This document shows positions 25,770-40,189 of a stretch of 64,000 bases of DNA, in pieces; positions within the stretch are counted from its first letter, which is position 1; each line of letters begins with the position of its first letter. The position numbers and the translations under genes were made by a program. Source of the DNA: Epiperipatus broadwayi (Eukaryota; Onychophora; Udeonychophora; Euonychophora; Peripatidae); contig JAQFVV010000143.1 in NCBI GenBank assembly GCA_028023455.1, positions 844,001-908,000 on the forward strand, read 5' to 3'. Under the pieces are notes generated by a model. It did no database searches. It was not told the origin of the DNA and saw only the letters and a program-made list of their open reading frames with translations.

Positions 25770-26990
25770 CTGTACTTAAGTATCCAAGTTCAGGTTCGTA
25801 AGTTAAAACTAGTAAAACACATTTAATAAAAATTGTATACTGTATTTTAAATACATAGTCACATTTTCTTTTAATATTTTGTTACTTCTATGAAAAATAT
25901 TCTATTTAACTTCATCCATTTTATATAAATAGTCTAACCAAGGTGTTTTAGTTATTCCTCTAATTTATGATTATTTATTTTCTTCTGAGAAGAATCATTG
26001 AACATTTCCCTAACCTTTTTAGCATTTATCTTTAATTCTATTTTCTTATTTTCATTTGATAACTCTTGCAGCATTTCCAGCAGCTCTGGAGCAGTTACTT
26101 TTTAAATAAAAAAATATTTTAACTGCAAAATCTCTGTGATATAAATAATGTCTATTTATTTTATTCTCTTATCTTTTTTATTCCTAAAATATTTCTTGTA
26201 AAATCCTGTAAAAAGTTTTAGAAACATAAAATCATTCTGTATTCACTCTTTTAAATTTTAATGTTCTAATATTACCATAAAATCTAATCATTGCTGTTGC
26301 ATTTTTTTTACATTTTGCTTCATAATATAATAATATCCTGATTCAATGCTTTAATAATAATAAAAATACATATAGATTTAAATGCTTCTTTATAATCTAT
26401 AAATACAAAGCATAAGGATAATTCATTTTCATTGGCTCCTTCTATAACTTTTCTCAATACATGAATATGATCAACAGTGCTAAAATCACTTTTAAATCCA
26501 ACTTCTTTTGTTAGATTAAAACACAAAGTTTGCTGTAGACAAATTATAATTATATTGGTAAAGATTTTATATAGAATTAATAGAAAACCGATAGATCTGT
26601 ATTTTCTAATATCTTTTTTACAGTCCATCTTAAATATCAATATTATTACTGCATTTACTAATTATCTGATGCATATTTGTCATTTAGATATTTAGTAAAT
26701 AACTTTTCCAATAACTTTTCTATTTCTTCGCCTGATTTTTTAAAGATATTAATGATAATTTCATTATTTTGTGGAGCTTTTTCTCTCTCTTTTTTTTTTT
26801 ATAGATTTAATTGTATATATCATTTCATCACTTAAATTGTTGAGGAAAGGGATATTTTATTTTATTTTTTATTGCAATATAATTCTTCATAAAATTCTTT
26901 CACAGTTTTCATGATGTAATCATTAGTTTTGATAATAATTTCATCTTTTTTTCTTATTTCAGAAATAACCTTCCTTCCTTTATATAACAC
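25770..26990 (-). pseudogene. RTE-like LINE, copy 1, deleted and decayed
   Basis: The minus-strand frame 26640-26320 contains VDHIHVLRKVIEGANENELS followed by FVFIDYKEAFKS, the RT motif A region seen also in RTE copy 2 (VDQIQVLREVIEKTYEYELP and VDYEKAFDS). Downstream on the minus strand, 26100-25960 corresponds to the post-active-site region of copy 2, and 25860-25770 to its YGAETWTLN region. Upstream, 26985-26700 matches the pre-RT region. The segment with the catalytic FADD box is missing, so this copy has an internal deletion and cannot be active. Confidence 0.7.
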
Positions 26991-26999
26991 TAGAAATTT

Positions 27000-28085
27000 A
27001 AATATTAAATATTTAAATATTGATTTTTATTGTAATTATTAAATAGTAATTATTATTTTTAATATTTATTTGATATATATTTACAATATATTCTGTATCT
27101 TAAACATTTTTGGTACATCTTTATAGTAACCAATAAAGTAAAAATTTTACTGATTATTATTTTTCTTTTTGGTTTATTAAATATAAACAATAACTATTTA
27201 TAAACTAAGTCTGAATACATTATTATAATTCACAAGTCAAATTTCTAAAAAATACTTTTAACAATTTTTAATCAATGCCCACTTTTTTATATGTCAAATA
27301 AAAATGGCCACTTTTATCTGACTTTTAGGCTCTTAAGTGGTAAGTGAACTACTTTGAAAGTATAAAATGTTTATGTTAGTGATAATATTTGTAATTATTA
27401 GTCAATCCAGATTTCAATTTCAGATAACAAACTAGATGAAATTCTTATAATTTTAATGAAGTTTATAAATAAACCATGCCTATTAAATATGCAAACTTGA
27501 AGATATTACTGGTTAATTCATTCATCATTTAAAATTGGGAGTGGTGGTCATATGAAAGTGATCCATTTTTATCTCATCAATACATTGACATTAGTATGAG
27601 AAAGTAAGTCTTGTTTAAATTTTTGTTAGGATTCATTAGGAATCTGATTTGTGAATTAATGTAATGTATTTGGATTTAGTTTGTTTATTTGAGAAAATTT
27701 ATTATTTTACTCAACAAATCTAAATGAATATAATATATTAAAAGTCATACGAATACTGCTTCATGCTTAGAGAAATCTTAATACATTCCTGAGCACCCTT
27801 GTCAAAAGTAATTCTTATATATGAAGTAATAAATAATTGGATAGAATAATTTTTGATGATAAATTTTCTCAAACTGAAATAATTTTAAATGATGTAGTTT
27901 CTTAATCTTTTGCTAGCAAATATTTGCAGATAAATTATACAATAATAACTCAAATGTTCTACCTGTTCTAACAGATATAACATAAAGAGGTCATTTTAAA
28001 TGGAAGGCCAAAATTTTAAAAGGATTAAATGTGTCACCTTCTTTTGACCCCTCTTCTATAAGAACCTATGCCTAAATTTTGATTG
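27000..28085. other. AT-rich region, no gene seen
   Basis: The sequence between the two RTE-like copies has no frames with motifs and no clear repeats. Confidence 0.4.
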
Positions 28086-28421
28086 ACTTTAATTATAAAA
28101 TCATCATAATTATCAACCATTATCAGTCCACTACAAAATGAAGGTCTCTCCAAGTTAAATCAATCTTCTCCAATCTTTAGCTTCTCTTCTCCACATCACT
28201 CCTGCACACTTTCTTATTTCATCCATTCATCTCACATGTGGTATCTTTATGGTTTTTTTACAATCTCTTGGAATTCAGTTTAAAATTTCAATTGTCCATC
28301 TATTATCATATTTTCTAGCAATATGTCCAGCCCAACTCCACTTCAGTCTTTTAATTTTTTCAATGAAGTCAGTAACATCTGATTGTTCTCTTACCCATAT
28401 ATTGCATCTCTCCATACTTCT

Positions 28422-30138
28422 TTAAGTGGTCTGAAGTCTATATATTGCTCTTCTATTAAGTGTCCAAGTTTCAGCTCCATAAGTAAGAACTGGTAAAACA
28501 TATTTATTAAAAATCTTCCTTTTCAAACACATAGGCATACTTTCTTTTAATATCAAGTTATTTCTATCAAAAGCACTCCAACCAAGTTTAGTTCTATGAT
28601 TAATTTCATCCACTATGTTTCCATCTGTATTAATAATCTAATCAAGGTATTTGTAACTATTAACTTCTTCTAACTCATCATAATCAATCTTTATTTTCAT
28701 ATTTTGAGAAAATCCATTAAACATTACTTTAGTTTTTTTAACATTTATCTTTAGTCCTATTTTCCTACTTTCATCTGATAACTTCTGCAATGTTTCCTGC
28801 AGCTCTAAAGCATTATTTGCAAAAACAACTACATCATCTGCAAAATCTAAATGACTTAAATAATCTCCATTTACTTTTACTCCTTTAGCTTCCCATTTTA
28901 ATTCACAAAATACTTCTTGCATGCTATAAAACATTTTGGAGATATAGAGTCACCCTGTTTTACATCCTTCTCAATGTTGACTTTCTCAGTATCATTATGT
29001 AATATAATTGTTGCTGTTGCATTTTTATAAATATTCTTTCAAATATGACAGTATCCTGGATCTATACTTTGATGATCCAATGCTTTAACCACTGAAGAAA
29101 TATTTATAGAATCAAATGCCTTTTCATAATCCACAAATCCAAAGTTTAATGGCAACTCATATTCATATGTCTTTTCTATAACTTCTCTCAATACCTGGAT
29201 TTGATCTACTGTATTAAAACTTTTAAATCCACCTTGTTCTCTTAGTTGGTGGAAATCCAATGTTTTCTGTAGTTGAGTTGTAATTATCTTGGTAAAATTT
29301 TTGCATAAAACTAATAAAAGGCTGATAGGTCTGTAATTTCTAATATCTTCTTTATCACTTTTTTAAATATTAATATTAATACTGCATTCTTCCAATCAGC
29401 TGATACATCTTTATCATTTAGACATTTGGTATATAACTTTGCTAAAAAAAAATTATATTTCTTCACCTGCTTTTTTTAATATATCAATTATAATTCCATC
29501 ATTACCTGGAGCCTTTCCTTTCTTCATACATTTAATTGCATATCTCACTTTTTCATTTAAAATTCTGGGCAATTTGGAACATATAATAGATATATGAGGT
29601 ACTTGTTCTTTATTACAATATAATTCTTGATAAAAGTCTTCTATCCAATTCATGATGTCATCTCTTTTTTAGTAATAATTCCATCTTTTTTTCTTATTGC
29701 AGATATAAATTTCCTACCAATACCACAATGTTGTTTTACATTCTTGAGACTTTTATTCTTTTCTGCAGCTTTCCTTGCTAATTCACAGTTATACTTTCTT
29801 ATATCATTTTCAACTCTTTTCCACTCCATTTTACAAAATTCAAGATATTCAAAGCTTTTTAATGCATCATTTTTGTATATCTTCATATTCCTTCTTTTCT
29901 TCATAAATTCCCTAGTCTCAGTAGAAATTTTATTGGTCAATTGCTGCTTTTTTCTAGCAGCTAGCTTTGTCGCCATTTTTAAAAGTGTATCAGTTATTTT
30001 CATATTAATTTCATTCAAATCTGAATCATGTTCAAAATCTGCTAATACTTGAAACCGATTTGTAAGTTCTAATTTAAATTCATTAGAATGTTTCTGAAGA
30101 TTAGGAATATCAACTGTAAATATTGTTTTTCTTAACAA
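28422..30138 (-). pseudogene. RTE-like copy 2: connector and reverse transcriptase
   Basis: Connector frame 30138-29650 is Lys-rich (KMATKLAARKKQQLTNKIST). The RT then reads CMKKGKAPGNDGIIIDILKK (about 29550), VDYEKAFDSINISSVVKAL (about 29150), HLDFADDVVVFANNALELQ (about 28860, FADD catalytic box) and KYVLPVLTYGAETWTLNRR (about 28460). The order and the YGAETWTL signature fit the RTE group. The frame is broken by several frameshifts and stops, so the copy is dead, but it is only moderately diverged from a working protein. Confidence 0.82.
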
Positions 30139-30230
30139 TTTTTGTTTCTCTAGTTTTGCATTAACACGTATCTTACAGGTTACTAATTGATGATTACTTC
30201 CTGTGTTAAATTATTAAGAACATTATAATC

Positions 30231-31008
30231 TTAAAATATGTATTTTCTATTAGTCAAAATATAATCCAATGCTGCTATACCTTCATTTGGATGCTTCAAT
30301 GTCCATTTTCTTTTAACAATTTTTTCAAAATAAGAATTCCTAATATAAAGTTTTTCTTTCTCTGCAAACTCCACAAGTGTATATCCTGTCTCATTTCTAT
30401 TACCATAACCAAAATTACCTACAGCACTTTCATCTTTCATTTGTTTATCCAATTCTAGCATTAAAGTCTCCCATAATAATTTTTAAATGTTGTTTACTGT
30501 GATCAAAAACTTTTTGTACATCCATATAAAAATCTTCTATTTTATCACTATGAGAACTTCTTGGGACACAAATCTGAATTATCTGCATTTGGTATCTGCT
30601 ATTAAATTGTATAACTAATCTAGCCACTCTATCCGATACACCATCAATCTCCACAATGTTGTTCCTCCACTTTTTAATCCTACTCCACTTGTATTTTCAA
30701 TATTTGTGCCTTTATAATAGAGTACATGTCCATTTCTTAAATCAATTGTCTCTTCACCTTTTCTTCTAACTTCACAAAGCCCAATAATGTCCCATTTAAG
30801 ACAGTTCATCTAATTCTTGCAATCTTCCTTCACTTGAAAGTGATCTGCAGTTGTAAACACTTAAATAAAAATTCATCATCAAATGGCAGTCTGGGTCTGC
30901 AATCAGAGGATTCTTAGAACCCTTTGCATTCAGCCACCAACCACTACATTGCTTGGTGACTTTACAGCCTCCTGGGAATAAGGGCCATGATTTATTTTTG
31001 TCTGTCAT
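30231..31008 (-). pseudogene. RTE-like copy 2: APE endonuclease domain
   Basis: The minus-strand pieces show an N-terminal YNCRSLSSEGRLQEL, then WDIIGLCEVRRKGEE with the conserved glutamate, IMGDFNARIG, and an ALDYILTNR motif near the end. These are the ordered motifs of the apurinic/apyrimidinic-type endonuclease of non-LTR retrotransposons. The region is split by at least three frameshifts (around 30800, 30640 and 30450). The enzyme nicks target DNA to start target-primed reverse transcription. Confidence 0.8.
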
Positions 31009-31370
31009 AATTATATATATCTATTGGAAAAATATTTATCATTTACACAAACATTCATTCTGCCTTATCAGGCAACTGAAAAGAAAAACCATGGTGTTTC
31101 TTGATCTTAAACTCAGAGGTAAAAAGCCAATAAACTCACCACGGTGGCTAATGTGTGTTGGTGAGCAACCCATCCATGTTCGTATTCTGTATGAATAATG
31201 ACATAGTAATAACATCTGCAATGACAAGAATGTATGGAGTGGATATTAGGAATTTGCCCTGCTCAGTTCCTTTAAGGCTCTCAAGAGGAATCAAAGGGTC
31301 TCCTTTCAGTTGATAGCAAACTCTTTTCTGCAGCCATAAAACCATCAACAATGTATAAATAAGAATTCCT

Positions 31371-34300
31371 CTTGATTTATCAGTTTAAAGAGAAATATAT
31401 GCTCATTTATTAATATTGCTGAAGGATTTTTAAAAATTTATTCAATATATTATTGAATATCATAGTAATTTTTAAGAACCAATATTAATTTCATTTTTGA
31501 AAAACTTCATTAAATGAATTGATTCTTTTAAAAAAAACTTATTTTAAAACTTCTATATTTATTGGAAGATAGGTAGCGCTGCCTGATATGATAATTACTG
31601 CATTTGATTTTCAAGTAAATTTTGTAATCACATTTTAGTATGTTTACAGTTTAGTTCTACTTCTAAGTACTTACAACTTACTTTTTTTTGACTTTACTAT
31701 TGAAGGATAATTTAAGATTTTATATTTATATTGGAGTACTATGAATTTTATTTGAACTTTTTTTTAAGGCATATGTTCAGAAAAATTATGTATTAGATAA
31801 CATTTTTTTAAATCACTATTTTAAAAAAAAACCCAGCAAATTGAGTTTTTTAAAAAAAATATTCATGAAAATGATGTTTTGATTTTTTTGGAAATACTTA
31901 TTTTAAATAGAATTATAAAAATGCTTTTAAAAATATATTTCAATATTGTTAACAAATTGCAATCATAACAATTGTTAACTGTAGATTAAATATAAGTTAC
32001 AAGTACTACATAATATGTTTCAAAGCAAACTTTATTGAGTATAAATTGGTTACATCAAACAAGATTAAACTAGAGTTACACATATTTATATGAAAATTCT
32101 TTTTAATATTGGTTTAGTCCTTGATTCAACCAAGTAAAAAACATTCATTGTTATGGTGATTGGCCATCAATGGGGTTGCGTTAGCTGATCTCATTTTTTT
32201 AATTTATTTTTTTAAGAGTAATAATTCCAGTCCTTGTCATAATGCTGAACACATTTTGAAGAGAGACCATGTTGCTGTGAAAATATCCTGTGGTGCAAGA
32301 ATACTATCTCTATCCTTGACTACATAATATTTTGATATATGTCAACTGATTGTCAAAAGATTGAAGCTATCTTAACTCATAGTTAAAAATCATTAAAATG
32401 TATAATTTCTGATATAACATAAAATCTTTATACCTTGTCAAAAAATTGACTTGAATTTAAAATCTTATATGCAAAATTTCAGGATATTAACTTGAATAGC
32501 ATAAAATATGCAAAATGAAATTACTGAATAGATATATGCAAAATCCATCCTCACTGTGAAATATGACCCAAAAAAAAGTAGAAAAAATCAAGATAATCTA
32601 TAGTATAATCTACTGATAGCTGATACTAACAGAAATAGTTCTGGAGTCATAGAAAGTGATTATTATTAATTTCAAGATCAATTAACATAGAACGGAGTTG
32701 TAAATTACTATGTTGTTATATTGTGTAAGTCTGCTAATTGATTAGTTGACTTGACTACTCCAATTCTCTTAACAGTTTAATTAGAGTTTAGAAGTTCCAA
32801 ATAATCAATTAAACAGAATTCTTTTTTCTTAGTCAACTAAAAATTCATCCAGAAATATTTCACCCTTGAATATATCATTCTATTAGAATATTGCATTTCT
32901 TTATATTCACATCATCTTAATGAGATGGTATAAATGGAAAGTTTTAATGTTGTAAAATAACATGGGTGACATTAATTGTCATATTTAAGATTATTTTTTA
33001 AAAATATTGAATTCAGATTATTATCATCATTTTATTATGAACTTCCATTGATAAATGTTAGCTGATTGTTAATGTAAATTAAGGCTAATGAAAATTCTAA
33101 TATGATTGCCTTTGACATTAGAATAAAAAATAAAAATTTAAAATGTATAAAAAATTAAATTTTATTAGTATTCAATAATGTTAATTATTAGTAATAAATA
33201 ATCATATAATTAGACCTTCAAGATGTCTTGTGTGATATTTGAGCTCTCAAATAGCAGATTGAATATCATTCAGTTAATCAAACAAAGATTTTTTTTTTAC
33301 TTAACCTGTTCTAATTAATATTATAATTGTTAGCAATTAATAAAGTACTTTGCAGTTTTTTGAATACCATGGCAATAAAAAATGTTTATTGTTACATGAT
33401 GAATTTAAAAGTAGCAATGATAGGTTTTCACACATTATTAAGTAACAATTAACATTTAAACTGTGCTTTTTAATGAAGATTATATGTTGAAGCTGAAATC
33501 TGAAAAGCACATTTTAAAATGCCTAATTGTCTTTAAAAAATGGTATTAAAATTTTTAATTACAGTAATTTAATATTTTAATTTATACATTTGAAACTTTT
33601 TTTTTATCATTTTATTATTCAGATTGATTTAAAAATAGATATTGTGAAGATTGCTACAATCCAAACTAAAATAGCATATATGATTATGCTGTTGACTATC
33701 TCTATAATAAATGATCATTCAGTGAATGAAATCATTTGAAAGTCATTTGTGTTAACATAGTTCCTGCCAGTCATATCATTATTATCTTCAGTCAGTAACG
33801 TTATACCAGTATTTGAAAGGGGGAGGGGCATTGTAAATTTAATAGAAAATAAAGATGTAAATAGTGATGAATGAGATATTGTAAGAATACTGCCCATGAA
33901 GATAATCATTTAAAAATGCAATATTGAGAAAGTCTTTAATATAAATACTTATTGTTGAAAGTAGTAGCAAGTTATAATAACAACTTAGAAAATTGAAATA
34001 ATTAGTTAGATCAAATTATAAGCTTTATATATTTATCTAATCCAGTATGGTAAAAAAACAAAGATTGCTGAAACCAAGACTTAAATGTAAGAAGTCACAT
34101 CTGTAAAAAAAACATAGTGGAAAATATATAAAGAAGCAGATATATACATTTATTTGAATGTTGTAGCTTTGATGAAAATTGTTATAGTTTGTTGAAGTAA
34201 GAAAATATCAAGGAATAAATTTTATTTGATTGCATTATAAAAGGTAATTAAAGAAAATGCATAAATGATATTATAAAAAAGCAGATGTGAAACTGGTCCC

Positions 34301-37300
34301 ATAAAGATATAAATGAAGATAGGGAGAAAAAGATATGATCAAGTAAGCTATTACTTAAATTTAGTTTTGTGGGTTACTGACATTAAAATTTAAAAAGCTA
34401 GTAAACCATTTGTTTTGTGGTGTTAAAGTATATGAAACAAGGACATAGACAATCATATTTCTGTATATATTTGATGTAGTTTTTAAAATCGATTCTCACT
34501 TGAGTAAATTAATATATATAATTCAAATAAATGAATGTTACTGTTGCATCCAACAGAATTTCTAGAGCAACTAATCATATATCGAAAAAAAAAAAAATGC
34601 ATGGAATGGACGAAAAAAATGACCAGAAAATTTACAAATGATAACTGTAGATTGAAAGTAGTAAGAGAGAGAGAAAATATTTTATCAAAATACACTTACA
34701 TAAGGGGAAATTTAGCAAAAGTAATTAATTTAATAAAAAAAAAAAAAAAGATTTTGTTTTTAAAAAAGCAGAAATAGTGTGTGTAGAACAGAGGAGATAG
34801 CCAACAGAGATATACCGGAAAGACAATCGAATAAACAATCAAGAATACATTTTTGAAAAACTTTTAAATTAAGGTCAAAAATTTAAGTCTATAAAAGATG
34901 TGATTAATAATAATTATAAAAAGAATATTCAGTTTCTACATGACATATATTTTATGTCAATCGTTTTTTAAAAAAAAAAAACTGGTTAAAAAAAAAAATC
35001 AATATTATTATTGATTAATTAGGTAAAAGATGTTATTTATTGAAGAAAGAAAGTCTTAGGTCTATAGAGTAAGAGCAAACTTAACGATGATTGGCAGTTA
35101 TATTATTAAATAAAGTGGCCACCGACATGTCTCATTTTATCACAGCTGTCGATAAAAATTGACCCGTCAAAAGTAAAATATTTTATTATTTCTTTTTCCC
35201 GCCATTCTCTTAAAAATGTTTATTTACATCATATTTTGTGCGAAGATATATATAATAAATTGATTTCTTTCGTTTTAGTTCCAAGTTAAAAACGAAGCAC
35301 AAATAAATTGAATGAAAAATAATATTAGTACATTTTTAGAATTAAAATTATTTTTGAAAGAAAAAAAAATGATTGTAATCGTAACAATAATAAAATCTTA
35401 GGTTCTAAAAATAAAATACTTCTTTATTCATTGTTTTTTTTTTTACAAAATATTTTATGCAAATGTATTCGTTATATAATTGATTAAATTACAAAATGGG
35501 AATTATTCGTTTGTGTTTTTATGTTAATAGTGGTCTTAAAAAACAATTGGTTTCATTTAATGTGTTATGAAATTAACGTTGCAGCTTATGAATTAATTTG
35601 AAAATGTTGATCAATATTATTCGGTTCTTGAAAATATGTTATTAATTAAGTGAAATAGTTAACACAAAGAAATTATTAATTAAACAGTTAAAATTATGAT
35701 CAACAATTAAAATAATTAAATGTGCACATTGAATTATAAGTTGTTGTTTTTTTAATTCTATTATAATTTTTAAAATTCGTTTCTTTTATATAAACAGTTA
35801 TTGGGAAATAATTTAATAAAATTTTAGAGAAAACAGAGAATTGCATTTCCAAATATATTTAAAAGAATTTATCAGTATTCATTGTAATATATAGATGTCT
35901 ATCTGTATGTCAAGAAAGATCTCATAGTTACAATCAATGTGATATGCTCACGATTTGGGGTTTGAATCGAGATTAAACTTTTTCCCCAGGTATTTGAGAA
36001 TTTCCAGGCAAGGTTAGAATTTCTGTCAAGTAATTGTTTCATATTCAACATAGCCAACTAACCAATCTTGCAATTTTTAACTAGAGAATAAAACAAAAAA
36101 ACAATAATAAAAGTTCTAACAAAAGAGAGTTGATCAGTTTTCACTTGCTATTTCTCTATAGAGGGATACTGAAACAATCTTTTTTTTCCCCTGTAGGAGT
36201 AGAGATTATTGATTATATTTCTATTATGAATAATCCACTAATTGACTATTGTTTGGTTATGTAAATATTCTTTATTTATTTCTTTTCAAAATAAATTAAT
36301 TTTTTTCTTCGTATATGAACGATTAAAATACCATTTAAATATAATAATTTACCAGAAGGATACTGTTAATTTGTCATAAAGTTCAAATGATACATCTGGA
36401 TACTTTTATGGCAAACAAAAATGATACAATAAAAATATCCACAAAGATTATAATTTGTGTGTATGAGCACTATAACCATATATATATCGTCCAAGAGTGT
36501 TGGCATTTGGTCATATTTAAAAGTTAAGAAAAAAATAGAAATTAGAAATAGTTCAATAAAACAATTTAGTTCTTTTTTTTAGTTAGTATAATTTATTTTT
36601 ATATACCTACAATGAAAATTATTTGTGTTCATATTATGTATAATATTAAAATTGGAAACTGTTAATACAGATAAATGAAAGAAATTACAAATGCAAGAAA
36701 TTACAATCAGAGTTTACCGATAATTAAATATGGCTCCATAGGAATTTATAGAAAGATAACTTTTGTAGCTAAAAAGTAAAAAGGAATATACAAAATTATC
36801 AACTTGCATTTCGATAAAACAAAAGACAAACATATGCGCAGAAAGGGTTTTTTTATGTCCAGGATGGAGTAAATGCCTCCATCCATGATTACTCATATGC
36901 TGAACCAATTCATCCGGTGTAAATAAAAAACAGAGTGTTTGCAGACATCTTCTTCATCATAAAGAAGTCACTCCAAAAGCTTCAAGTCTAGTCTTATCTT
37001 ACTATGGACCAGAAATGTGAAAATCTTGACAGAAGAAATCAAAGTTAACTATCACTGAGCTCTTCATCCCAAAAACCATGCATAATACAATAATCAAGAA
37101 CTACATAAACCCATGGAACTTACCAGTAAGATATTATTCATACCCTAACTCGTGTCTGATTCAATATGTTTGCAAAGTAAACTTAAACTCCAAATTTCTC
37201 ATACCAATAAAAAGATATTCATTTTTTGATTCTTCAAGAGTCTATTTCATTTATGACTTAAAAAGAAAATTGTAATATGAACTATTTTAATTATTTGATT

Positions 37301-38730
37301 AACATTATTGTCTGGATGTGTGTGTGTGCATTATTTCCTTTTTATTAATAATTCATAATTATCATCAAATATTTTAGTTTGTTTTAATAAAAATGTTTAT
37401 CATTAATATAGCCCTTTCATTGTACCCTCTTAATTTTAGTTTATTGGGATTTACTATTAAAAAATTGTTTTGATAAATATATAAATTACCTATGCCAATA
37501 TACTTTTTAATAGACAAAGCTTGGGGAAAATTAATACAAAAGATTAAGTGACATGAAAGCGAATTTTCTAGAATACTCTATTTAGGTTTTGCTGTGAATC
37601 TATGATATGTGATCCAACACAAATCAGTTGATCTACAAAACCTGGTACCTGCTTAAACAAATAAAAAAACTGATTCCACTGGCAATGCAGATCTGAATAA
37701 AATATTAGGTCATTTAGTCAGAAAATATAACTGTATTTTAGAAATATCTAAATTCACACATGAACAGAGTAAATCTTACATAGTTTGATTAAATAATACA
37801 TTATTCTGTACAATGTATCAAACCTAATCTAGCAATAAACATTACAGTATATTTTGTGATGATTGCTTCATACTTTAACACATTTGCAAAAAAGGAAGTT
37901 GGGGTTTTCTCTTGTACTCTTTATTGTTCAAAATGTGAAGAATTCCACAACAAAAATGGAACTTGTAACAAAAAATGGTAGTGTTTAAAAGTGGAAGTAT
38001 AGAATGTATGTTGATGGAGATTGAAATCTTTTTTACTTATTACAGTGTTATTTAAAAATATTTAACTTTATTTTAATGTGGTCTCCACCTTTATTTATAA
38101 CTTTAATTTTTTTTTTAATTTATTATTGTCAAAGTTTAAATTCCCATATTGGTGCCATTTTTGTCAGGCTACAGATAACTTGTCAGCAGGCCAATTTTCC
38201 CTCATTGTTCACGTTTGACATGCAATGATTTGCAGTATAACTATAAATTTCTGTCTGGTAGATAATAAAATGTGTAGTTATTATTTATATTTAATGTTTA
38301 CATTTAATAACTATTTAGTTTTCAACAGCACATAAAACTTTGTTGACACCAAAGATGTATAGAATGGAAATATGCCATGTATTATTTAATTATTATTGCA
38401 TGATCATTTTAAAATTGGAAAATTAATAATTTAATAAAGAAATAAATATTATTAAAATTAATTTTGTTTGTTATAATGGATTTTTGTAGTGGGATAAAGA
38501 GCAGATCAAAATATTTATAAAGATATAATGATTGAAAATTTTAAGTTTTTAAAAATATTTTTTTATAGATTGTAGGATGAATTACATTTGAAATTTATTT
38601 AAATAAACAGATTAATTTAATTTGTTTTAGACTTTTGCATGCAAATTGTATTCTAAATATTCTACTTTACAAATATTTTACTATTATCAAGATTCTCAGT
38701 TTGTTTATATGAAACTCCAGGTTTTGTCTA
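31371..38730. other. AT-rich region, no gene supported
   Basis: Over 7 kb without recognisable coding motifs. Short frames (33715-33909, 34483-34777, 36714-36908, 37078-37275) lack domains or conserved patterns. 35115-35250 is visibly richer in C, G and CpG than its surroundings (CCACCGAC, CTGTCGATAAAAATTGACCCG, CCCGCCATT) and could be a promoter or first exon, but nothing confirms it. A (TG)n run is at 37317-37328. Confidence 0.45.
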
Positions 38731-38737
38731 ATACAAT

Positions 38738-39902
38738 GTAACAGGATGGGGATCAAACCCTGTTCTAAAAAAGGTTTTTTTTTGCTGTGGAGTTTTTGCA
38801 CTATATATTTCATGATATATTTTTACTGTAATTTGAAGGTAAAAGAACTATTATCTACATCCGTTCATGTTATTAATTTCCTACATTGAAGATTTTGCAA
38901 ACTTATTGAAATCATCAGATATATTCACCAGCCACGAACATGCTGGGTGAAAGCTTAAAATGTGTGAGGGTTTTTGATCCTGGTCCCATGAAGATATGCA
39001 AGCTGCTACAATAAACAACTGCTTGAACCTGAAGGATACCACTTCTGATATTCTGTATTAGAGTTAATGTCCAATTAAGGAACCAAACAGGTCAACACAT
39101 CCATGATGAGCAACTTTAATGGCCATAGCATCAAATAAAATTATTATCATTACCAATCTGAATCCATTATTTTCCCCAGGGAATTCCAGGTAATATGTAT
39201 GCTTTATTCTAAATATATATATATATTCCTTTACACATTAGTGCACCTTTTCTATTGATGTTTAAAGTCTATTATATGATGATGTTATGATCAGATCTCT
39301 TCACTGTTAAAATTATATTTTACATCTGGATTGATTAGACATTATTTTCTCTCTTTGTTATTTGATTTGCTTGTCTGTACAATGTATGTGTATGCTTATG
39401 TTTTACAAAAAAATGTTTGAGCACAAATAATATTTTATTATTATTTATTTGTTATATTAAATTTCAATGAAATATTTGAATTGTGTCTTTATCTCAAATT
39501 TTATGGAGGTAGCTAAGGAAAGAAATATGTGTAGGGCTATTAATTCTTTAGTTAAATTAATTGAATACCTGATTATTGCTGTTCCCTATATGTTTCTCAT
39601 GATTTAAGTACTACCTGCCCTGAGTGAGCTAGCCAAGGGCCAGACTTTCTAAGTATCCCTTATTCATTCGTCCATCTCTTCCAGCATATTTTTTATGTAA
39701 ATAAGATTGGCACTTGGAGTAAATTGACATCCATAAATATGCTATATGAGAAATATGAAGTGTTTTTACAGAAATATCATTAACTATGACATAAAATTTT
39801 AGATAATGGTCAAATTATCACAATAAAGAATTATATTGCGACCTTGCATATGTTTAAGTAGTTATATAGCTGTATGAATAAGAAAAACCTGATTTCATTA
39901 CA
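38738..39902 (+). repeat. 5' LTR of Ty3/gypsy element
   Basis: It starts TGTAACAGGATGGGGATCAA and ends in CA, and about 1.16 kb is repeated in direct orientation at 47712-50912 (the latter interrupted). Shared landmarks are the CATCCGTTCATGTTATTAAT block, the TTAATGGCCATA block and the CACATTAGTG block. The two LTRs differ at many positions, so the insertion is old. The start could lie up to ~15 bp upstream, and no matching target duplication was found. The R/U5 and polyadenylation sites were not resolved. Confidence 0.85.
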
Positions 39903-40189
39903 ATGGCCTCTCAACTTTGGGGCTTTTGAAGAGTAGAACACATGGGGGACAGAATATAAGAGTCAAGTAATAGTAAAAGAGTTATAATATATTTGTTTAA
40001 AAAAAGTGGAAAAGAATTTAAAGAGAGAATAGTAGTGTAATGTTATGATTTATTTTGCTTTGTCTTAAGAAGGAAAAATTGAAAGGTATATAGTATAGCG
40101 GATTATATAGTAAAATTTATATACATAATCCAGTACTTGATGGGCTGGGGAATTTGGCCTAGCATGTTGACCACATGTAAATATAGGAA

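Larger units (their letters stand above)
28090..31370 (-). mobile_element. RTE-like LINE, copy 2, near full length
   Basis: On the minus strand a 5' region (31370-31020) is followed by endonuclease, a connector, RT and a 3' end at about 28090. The 3' end contains the CCACTACAAAATGAAGGTCTC block (28128-28148) and an ATGATG-like tail on the minus strand, typical of RTE-family LINEs. The 5' boundary is inferred from where sequence continuity with the coding part seems to end, and it is soft. No target duplication was identified. Confidence 0.7.

Noticed and set aside
29627-30052. 141-residue forward ORF, hydrophobic, like a membrane protein
   Set aside because: It is the reverse strand of the RTE connector domain; the Lys/Glu-rich frame opposite is the real one.
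34535-34777. 80-residue Lys-rich ORF
   Set aside because: Ends in an A-rich tract, has no domain or repeat context; composition alone explains it.
36900-37280. Possible exon with balanced composition
   Set aside because: Frames are short, lack a domain, and no splice structure could be supported by reading alone.
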